Both the position numbers and the translations under genes were made by a program. A stretch of DNA of 64,000 bases from Propionicimonas sp020161015. GTDB taxonomy: Bacteria; Actinomycetota; Actinomycetes; Propionibacteriales; Propionibacteriaceae. Each line of letters begins with the position of its first letter. The first letter of the stretch is position 1. Under the pieces are notes generated by a model. It saw only the letters and a list, made by a program, of their open reading frames with translations, was not told the origin of the DNA and did no database searches. The stretch spans positions 372,001 through 436,000 of the forward strand of contig NZ_CAXWGX010000012.1 in NCBI RefSeq assembly GCF_964266745.1, in the 5' to 3' direction. Shown here in pieces: positions 59,029-64,000 of this stretch.

Positions 59029-60075
59029 TCAGTGCTCCTGCTCGAGGGGGATCGCGTGCACCAGCTCCACGAGCCGGGTGAGCACGTCGGGGTCGGTGGA
59101 CGGCGGGACGCCGTGGCCGAGATTGAACACGTGGCCGGGGGCGGTGGCGCCGCGGCGGACGACGTCGCGCGCCGCCGCCTCCAGCACCGGCCACGGGGCC
59201 TCCAGCAGCGCCGGATCGAGGTTGCCCTGGAGCGGCACCGCGCCGCCGAGCAGGGCGTTCGCCTCGTCCAGCCCGATGTCGGCGGCCACGCCGACGACGT
59301 CGGCACCGGCGGCCAGCAGGTCGGGCAGCAGCTCGCGGGTGGCGGTGCCGAAGTGCACCCGGGGGACGCCGAGGTCGGCGACGGCGGAGAACACCGCCGC
59401 AGAGTGCGGCTGGACGGCGCTGCGGTACTCCGCCGGCGACAGCCGGCCCACCCACGAGTCGAACAGCTGGAGGGCCACGGCCCCTGCCTCGGCCTGCGCG
59501 CGGAGGAACGCCGCGGTCATCCCCGCGACCCTGGCGAGCAGCCGGTGCCACGTGGCGGGGTCCTCGGCCAGCAGTGCCCTGGTGGCGGGCAGCGCCCGGT
59601 CGGGGCGTCCCTCCACGAGGTAGGACGCGAGGGTGAACGGGGCGCCGGCGAAGCCGATCAGCGGGACGCCGCCGAGGCGCTCGACGCTCGCCGCGACACC
59701 CTCGCGCACCGGCGCGAGCGCGGCGGGGTCGAGGTCAGGGAGGGCGTCCACGTCCGCGGCGGTACGGACGGGCGCGTCGAGCACGGGCCCGACGCCGGCG
59801 ACGATCTCGACGCCGATCCCGGCCAGCCGCAGCGGGACGACGATGTCGGAGAAGAAGATGGCGGCGTCCACGTCGTGCCGGCGCACGGGCTGGCAGGTGA
59901 TCTCCGCCGCCAGCTCCGGGGTCAGGCACGCCTCGAGCATCGAGGTGCCCTCGCGGAGCGCCCGGTACTCCGGCAGCGAGCGGCCGGCCTGCCGCATGAA
60001 CCACACCGGGCGGCGTCCGGTCGGACGTCCGGCGTAGGCCGCCAGCAGGGGTGCCGGGGGAACGGCCCCGCTCAC
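59029..60075 (-). CDS. hemE: Uroporphyrinogen decarboxylase
   Basis: A 348-residue TIM-barrel enzyme. The N-terminal signature is PVWFMRQAGRSLPEYR with catalytic Arg residues, then FFSDIVVPLRLAG (catalytic Asp) and GFAGAPFTLASYLVEG. It converts uroporphyrinogen III to coproporphyrinogen III. The GTG start overlaps the hemA stop (GTGA). Confidence 0.96.
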   Translation of the reverse strand: MSGAVPPAPLLAAYAGRPTGRRPVWFMRQAGRSLPEYRALREGTSMLEACLTPELAAEITCQPVRRHDVDAAIFFSDIVVPLRLAGIGVEIVAGVGPVLDAPVRTAADVDALPDLDPAALAPVREGVAASVERLGGVPLIGFAGAPFTLASYLVEGRPDRALPATRALLAEDPATWHRLLARVAGMTAAFLRAQAEAGAVALQLFDSWVGRLSPAEYRSAVQPHSAAVFSAVADLGVPRVHFGTATRELLPDLLAAGADVVGVAADIGLDEANALLGGAVPLQGNLDPALLEAPWPVLEAAARDVVRRGATAPGHVFNLGHGVPPSTDPDVLTRLVELVHAIPLEQEH

Positions 60076-61325
60076 CGTCCGGCCTCGACGTCGATCCCGA
60101 ACAGGGTGTTCAGGGCGCGCGAGTAGTCGGCCAGCCCGCCGCTGCGGGCGAGCTCCGCCGCGCGCACCGACGGCGCGTGCAGCAGCGCGTTGGAGACCCG
60201 GCGCAGCGACTGGGCGACGGCCGCGGCGGTCTCCGCGTCGTAGCGGCGGTTCGCCGACTCGATCTCGCGTTCGATGAACTGGCTGATGTGTGCCCGCATG
60301 GCGGTGACGGCGGGCGTCGCGGCCCGTCCCTGCTCGAGGTGCAGGTAGGCCTCCACCCCCCGGGAGACGAGGTCGCGCGCGGCGAGGACGGCCGCCCCCT
60401 GCTCGGCCGGGGCGTGCGCGCCGATCTCCGCCAGGTCGATCAGGTCCACCTCGAGCAGGTCGGCGGCGTCCGGGGCGACGTCACCGGACAGCGACAGGTC
60501 GAGCACCGGCAGCAGCGCGGTGGATGCGGACCGCGCGCCCGCCAGCCGGCCGGCGCTGATCGCCGGTTCGCCGTGGTGCTCCCCGCCGCTGCAGGTGATC
60601 ACCAGGTCGGCCGACGAGAGCGCCTCGTCCAGCCCGTCCGGGTCGACGGCGATCACCGGGTGGCTCCGGGCGAACCGGTCGGCCCGGCCGCTGGGGGAGA
60701 ACACGTGGATGTCGACGCAGTCGCGCCGGGCGAGCGCTGCGGTGACCACCCGCGCGTAGCTGCCGGTACCGACCACGAGGACGCGGCGCCCGGCGAGCGG
60801 GAAGTGCCGGGACTCGACCAGGTCGAGGCCGATCGTCGCCACCGAACGGCCGGACGCGCCGAGCGCGGTCTCTGTGGTGACCGCCTTCGCGGTGGTCAGG
60901 GCGGCGTGGAAGAGGCGGTGGAGTGCGGCGCTGGCGCGATCGCCGGCGGCGGCCAGCGCCTCGCGCACCTGCCCGATGACCTCTGCCTCGCCGACCACCA
61001 TCGATTCGAGCCCGCTGGCGACCTCCAGGAGGTGCTGGACGGCGGCCTGGCCGACGTACACCTCGAACTGGTCCACGACGCCGCGCTGGTCGGAGGGCAG
61101 GGCCTCACGGACGGCAGCCAGGGCCGACTCCAGCCCGGCGTGGAAGGACGCGGACTCGAGGTAGAGCTCGAACCGGTTGCAGGTGCTCAGCAGCACCATT
61201 CCGGTGAGCCCGGCCCCGTCGAGGCGGTCGAGGACCGCATCGCCGTGACGGCTCAGGGCCGCGAGGTCCTCCAGCGGGACACGGTGGTGGCTGATGCCGA
61301 TGGCGGTGAGTGGCACGTCGAGCAT
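60072..61325 (-). CDS. hemA: Glutamyl-tRNA reductase
   Basis: A 417-residue enzyme, the first committed step of heme synthesis by the C5 route. Catalytic Cys in LLSTCNRFELYL, then SGLESMVVGEAEVIGQVREA, an NADPH-binding domain (VLVVGTGSYARVVTAAL) and a C-terminal dimerisation helix. ATG at 61325 chosen because LTAIGISHHRVPLEDL aligns with the family start; an upstream ATG at 61370 would add 15 residues. First gene of the operon and divergent from argC with about 69 bases between. Confidence 0.95.
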   Translation of the reverse strand: MLDVPLTAIGISHHRVPLEDLAALSRHGDAVLDRLDGAGLTGMVLLSTCNRFELYLESASFHAGLESALAAVREALPSDQRGVVDQFEVYVGQAAVQHLLEVASGLESMVVGEAEVIGQVREALAAAGDRASAALHRLFHAALTTAKAVTTETALGASGRSVATIGLDLVESRHFPLAGRRVLVVGTGSYARVVTAALARRDCVDIHVFSPSGRADRFARSHPVIAVDPDGLDEALSSADLVITCSGGEHHGEPAISAGRLAGARSASTALLPVLDLSLSGDVAPDAADLLEVDLIDLAEIGAHAPAEQGAAVLAARDLVSRGVEAYLHLEQGRAATPAVTAMRAHISQFIEREIESANRRYDAETAAAVAQSLRRVSNALLHAPSVRAAELARSGGLADYSRALNTLFGIDVEAGR

Positions 61326-61394
61326 GGTAACCCAGCGACCCGCCGCGCCCAGCTCAGGTGGAATATTCATTCGAGATGCGGCATAGTCATTGGC

Positions 61395-62426
61395 ATGACG
61401 ATCACGGTTGCGGTGGCGGGAGCCACCGGCTATGCGGGCGGTGAGCTCCTGCGGCTCCTGCTGGGCCACCCGGAGGTGGAGATCGGTGCGCTGACGGCCG
61501 GCTCGAACGCCGGGACGCGGCTGCTCGCCCACCACCCACACCTCACGCCGCTGGCCGACCGCGTGGTGGCGGAAACGTCGGCGGACATCCTCTCCGGCCA
61601 CGACGTGGTCTTCCTTGCGCTCCCGCACGGCCACTCCGCCGCTGTCGCCGCCCAGCTCGGTCCCGACGTCCTCGTGGTGGACGCGGGCGCCGACCACCGG
61701 CTCACCGACGCCGCGCAGTGGCGGCAGTTCTACGGCACGGAGCACGCCGGCACCTGGCCCTATGGGCTGCCGGAACTGCCCGGCCAGCGCGCGGTGCTCT
61801 CGGCCACGCGCCGGATCGCCGTCCCCGGCTGCTACCCGACCTCGGTGACCCTGGCGCTGCTGCCCGCGCTCACCGGCGGACTGGTCACCGGACGTGACGT
61901 GGTCGCCGTCGCGGCCAGCGGCACGTCCGGGGCGGGGAAGTCGCTGAAGCCGAACCTGCTCGGTGCGGAGGTGATGGGCTCGGTGAGCGCCTACGGCGTC
62001 GGTGGCGTCCACCGCCACGTGCCGGAGATGCTCCAGAACTTCGGCCTGCTCGGGGCACGTGAGCCGTCGCTGTCGTTCACCCCGCTGCTCGCGCCGATGC
62101 CCCGCGGGATCCTGGCCACGGTCACCGCGCCGCTGGCCGCGGAGGTGCCCGCCGACGTGGTGCGCGCCACCTACGCCGCCGCGTACGACGACGAGCCCTT
62201 CGTCACGCTGCTGCCCGAGGGCATGTGGCCGCAGACGCAGTCGATCGTCGGCTCCAACGCCGTGCACGTGCAGGTGACCGTCGACGCCGCGGTCGGGCGA
62301 CTGGTCGCCGTCGCCGCGCTCGACAACCTCACCAAGGGCACCGCCGGCGGTGCCGTCCAGTCGATGAACATCGCCCTCGGCCTGCCCGAGGCCCAGGGCC
62401 TGACCACGATCGGAGTCGCACCGTGA
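61395..62426 (+). CDS. argC: N-acetyl-gamma-glutamyl-phosphate reductase
   Basis: A 343-residue dehydrogenase. N-terminal NADP motif VAVAGATGYAGGELLRLL, the catalytic cysteine in AVPGCYPTSVTLAL and HRHVPEMLQ. It performs the third step of arginine synthesis. The AT-rich stretch just before the gene (GGAATATTCATT near 61360) may hold the promoter and an ArgR site. argJ begins 58 bases after its stop. Confidence 0.95.
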   Translation: MTITVAVAGATGYAGGELLRLLLGHPEVEIGALTAGSNAGTRLLAHHPHLTPLADRVVAETSADILSGHDVVFLALPHGHSAAVAAQLGPDVLVVDAGADHRLTDAAQWRQFYGTEHAGTWPYGLPELPGQRAVLSATRRIAVPGCYPTSVTLALLPALTGGLVTGRDVVAVAASGTSGAGKSLKPNLLGAEVMGSVSAYGVGGVHRHVPEMLQNFGLLGAREPSLSFTPLLAPMPRGILATVTAPLAAEVPADVVRATYAAAYDDEPFVTLLPEGMWPQTQSIVGSNAVHVQVTVDAAVGRLVAVAALDNLTKGTAGGAVQSMNIALGLPEAQGLTTIGVAP

Positions 62427-62484
62427 ACACTCCCCGGGCTTCCTCTCCACTGCGCTCCTTCGGCCAGCTCCCTGGGGACCCCGC

Positions 62485-63639
62485 ATGAGCGTCACCGCAG
62501 CCAAGGGCTTCCTCGCCGCCGGCGTCACCGCGGGCATCAAGGCGTCCGGCCGTCCCGACCTCGCCCTCGTGGTGAACGAGGGCCCGGACGCGCACGCCGC
62601 CGCGGTCTTCACCTCCAACCGGTTCACCGCGGCACCCGTGGTGTGGAGCAGGCAGGCGGTCGCCGACGGCCGCCTGGCCGCCGTGGTGCTGAACTCCGGC
62701 GGGGCGAACGCCTGCACCGGCTCGGCCGGCCTGGCCGACGCCCGCCAGATGGCCGAGTGGACGGCGGCCGAGGTCGGGTGCGCCGCAGCGGACGTGGCCG
62801 TCTGCTCGACCGGCCTGATCGGCGTCCGGCTGCCGATGGACGCGGTGCTCACCGGCATCGAGCTGGCGTCCCAGGACCTCGCCCACACCGGCGGCCCCTC
62901 GGCCGCGGAGGCGATCCGCACCACCGACACCGTCTCGAAGGAGTCCATCCACACCTCCCCGGACGGCTGGACGATCGGTGGCATGGCCAAGGGGGCCGGC
63001 ATGCTCGCCCCGGCGCTCGCCACGATGCTCGTGGTGATCACCACCGACGCGGTCGTCCCCGCCTCCGGGCTCGACGAGGCCCTGCGCACCGCCACCGGGT
63101 TCACCTTCGACCGCACCGACTCCGACGGCTGCATGTCCACCAACGACACCGTGATCCTGATGTCCTCCGGCGCCTCCGGGGTCACGCCCGACGCCGCGGA
63201 GTTCTCCGAGGCGCTCACCGGCGTCTGCGCGGACCTCGCCCGGCAGCTCCTGGCCGATGCCGAGGGCTCCGCGCACGACATCGAGGTGCGCGTGGAGGGT
63301 GCGGCCAGCGAGGCGGACGCCCTTGCGGTCGCCCGGGCGATCGCCCGCAGCAACCTGTTCAAGTGCGCGATCTTCGGCAACGACCCGAACTGGGGGCGCG
63401 TGCTCGCCTCTGCCGGCACCGTCCCCGCCGAGTACGACCCCGAGCACGTGGACGTCGCCTTCAACGGCGTCCGGGTGTTCGTCGACGGCCAGCTCGGTGC
63501 CGACCGCTCCGAGGTAGACCTCACCGCGCGGGAGGTGCTCGTGGAGGTGCACCTGCACGCCGGTGACGCGTCCGCGGCGATCTGGACCAACGACCTGACC
63601 TACGACTACGTCAAAGAGAACGCGGAGTACTCGACATGA
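62485..63639 (+). CDS. argJ: Ornithine acetyltransferase / N-acetylglutamate synthase
   Basis: A 384-residue self-cleaving enzyme. The autoprocessing site is the Thr in GMLAPALATML, preceded by GGMAKGAG; VLNSGGANACTG, DSDGCMSTNDTV and NDPNWGRVLASAG are also conserved. It transfers acetyl from acetylornithine to glutamate. Its stop overlaps the argB ATG (ATGA). Confidence 0.96.
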   Translation: MSVTAAKGFLAAGVTAGIKASGRPDLALVVNEGPDAHAAAVFTSNRFTAAPVVWSRQAVADGRLAAVVLNSGGANACTGSAGLADARQMAEWTAAEVGCAAADVAVCSTGLIGVRLPMDAVLTGIELASQDLAHTGGPSAAEAIRTTDTVSKESIHTSPDGWTIGGMAKGAGMLAPALATMLVVITTDAVVPASGLDEALRTATGFTFDRTDSDGCMSTNDTVILMSSGASGVTPDAAEFSEALTGVCADLARQLLADAEGSAHDIEVRVEGAASEADALAVARAIARSNLFKCAIFGNDPNWGRVLASAGTVPAEYDPEHVDVAFNGVRVFVDGQLGADRSEVDLTAREVLVEVHLHAGDASAAIWTNDLTYDYVKENAEYST

Positions 63640-64000
63640 TCGATGCGGGGGACAAGGCGGCCATCCTGATCGAGGCCCTGCCCTGGCTGGAGGACTACGT
63701 CGGCAAGACCGTCGTGGTGAAGTACGGCGGCAACGCGATGGTCGACGACGACCTCAAGCGCGCGTTCGCCCAGGACATCGTGTTCCTGCGGATGGTGGGC
63801 GTGAAGCCGGTCGTCGTGCACGGCGGCGGGCCGCAGATCTCCTCGATGCTGGCCCGGCTGGGCATCGCCAGCGAGTTCCGCGGCGGCCTCCGGGTGACCA
63901 CGCCCGAGGCCATGGATGTCGTCCGGATGGTGCTGATGGGCCAGGTGAACCGCGAACTCGTCGGTCTGCTCAACGCCCACGGCCCGCTCGCGGTCGGGCT
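63636..64000 (+). CDS. argB: Acetylglutamate kinase, N-terminal part (cut by window edge)
   Basis: The first 121 codons are in the window. The kinase signature VVVKYGGNAM and the glycine loop VVVHGGGPQISSML are present, as in all ArgB proteins. It phosphorylates N-acetylglutamate and follows argJ with overlapping stop and start. Confidence 0.94.
   Translation, partial: MIDAGDKAAILIEALPWLEDYVGKTVVVKYGGNAMVDDDLKRAFAQDIVFLRMVGVKPVVVHGGGPQISSMLARLGIASEFRGGLRVTTPEAMDVVRMVLMGQVNRELVGLLNAHGPLAVG

Overview
The window is GC-rich DNA with short actinobacterial-style intergenic gaps, many GTG starts and dense ATGA/GTGA stop-start overlaps. It carries mycothiol ligase mshC, a coproporphyrin-dependent heme operon (hemQ/chdC, cgoX, cpfC), an iron box of the IdeR/DtxR type and a class-E-sortase-like LAXTG signal. 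This points to a high-GC actinobacterium. The core gene content and order (mshC, hisE-hisG-sseB-infC-rpmI-rplT-trmH-pheS-pheT, and argCJB nearby) fit the Propionibacteriales best; that assignment is an inference.

Bases 1-30640 look like an accessory region ending at a tRNA-Leu(GAG) gene. From the left it holds: (i) a metal-stress block (1-9947) with two two-component systems, Met/Gly-rich and His-rich small proteins, an orphan di-heme cytochrome b, an EamA exporter and a frameshifted nitrilase-Nudix fusion; (ii) an iron-box-controlled cluster (10045-16955) encoding a ferric-type ABC importer, a single-protein adenylation/carrier/membrane-acyltransferase enzyme and its phosphopantetheinyl transferase; (iii) a TlpA/CcdA thiol pair (17302-18752); (iv) broken mobile elements (integrase tail, IS256 transposase, IstB relic); (v) a cmtR - P1B-ATPase - lspA operon (20319-23142); (vi) a patchwork of truncated ordinary genes (ATPase relic, nuoA, metY, pstB) mixed with intact DUF302, response-regulator-like and arsenic genes (23480-27739); (vii) an excisionase - unknown protein - tyrosine integrase module (28020-30544) next to the tRNA-Leu 3' end, which is probably the attachment end of an integrative element.

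From 30641 on the DNA is core chromosome: tRNA-Leu, an M20 peptidase, a YdeI-like protein, an aldo/keto reductase, uppP, mshC, an unusual 780-base non-coding repeat region, hisE-hisG, sseB-like, infC (AUC start, with an attenuator-like leader)-rpmI-rplT, an rRNA methyltransferase and pheS-pheT.

Between pheT and the heme genes lies the most distinctive locus (44529-49929): an array of five regularly spaced palindromic boxes, a TasA/camelysin-like protein with a SipW-type signal peptide, a strong intercistronic hairpin, a SipW-like signal peptidase fused to an ectodomain ending in an LAYTG sorting signal, and a secreted protein with 14 RCC1-type repeats. Together these look like a dedicated surface or biofilm-matrix export system. 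The heme operon follows (hemL, hemB, fused hemC-hemD, cpfC, chdC, cgoX, a radical SAM/SPASM protein, hemE, hemA, all on the minus strand, with one HAD phosphatase gene opposed). The window closes with argC, argJ and the start of argB.
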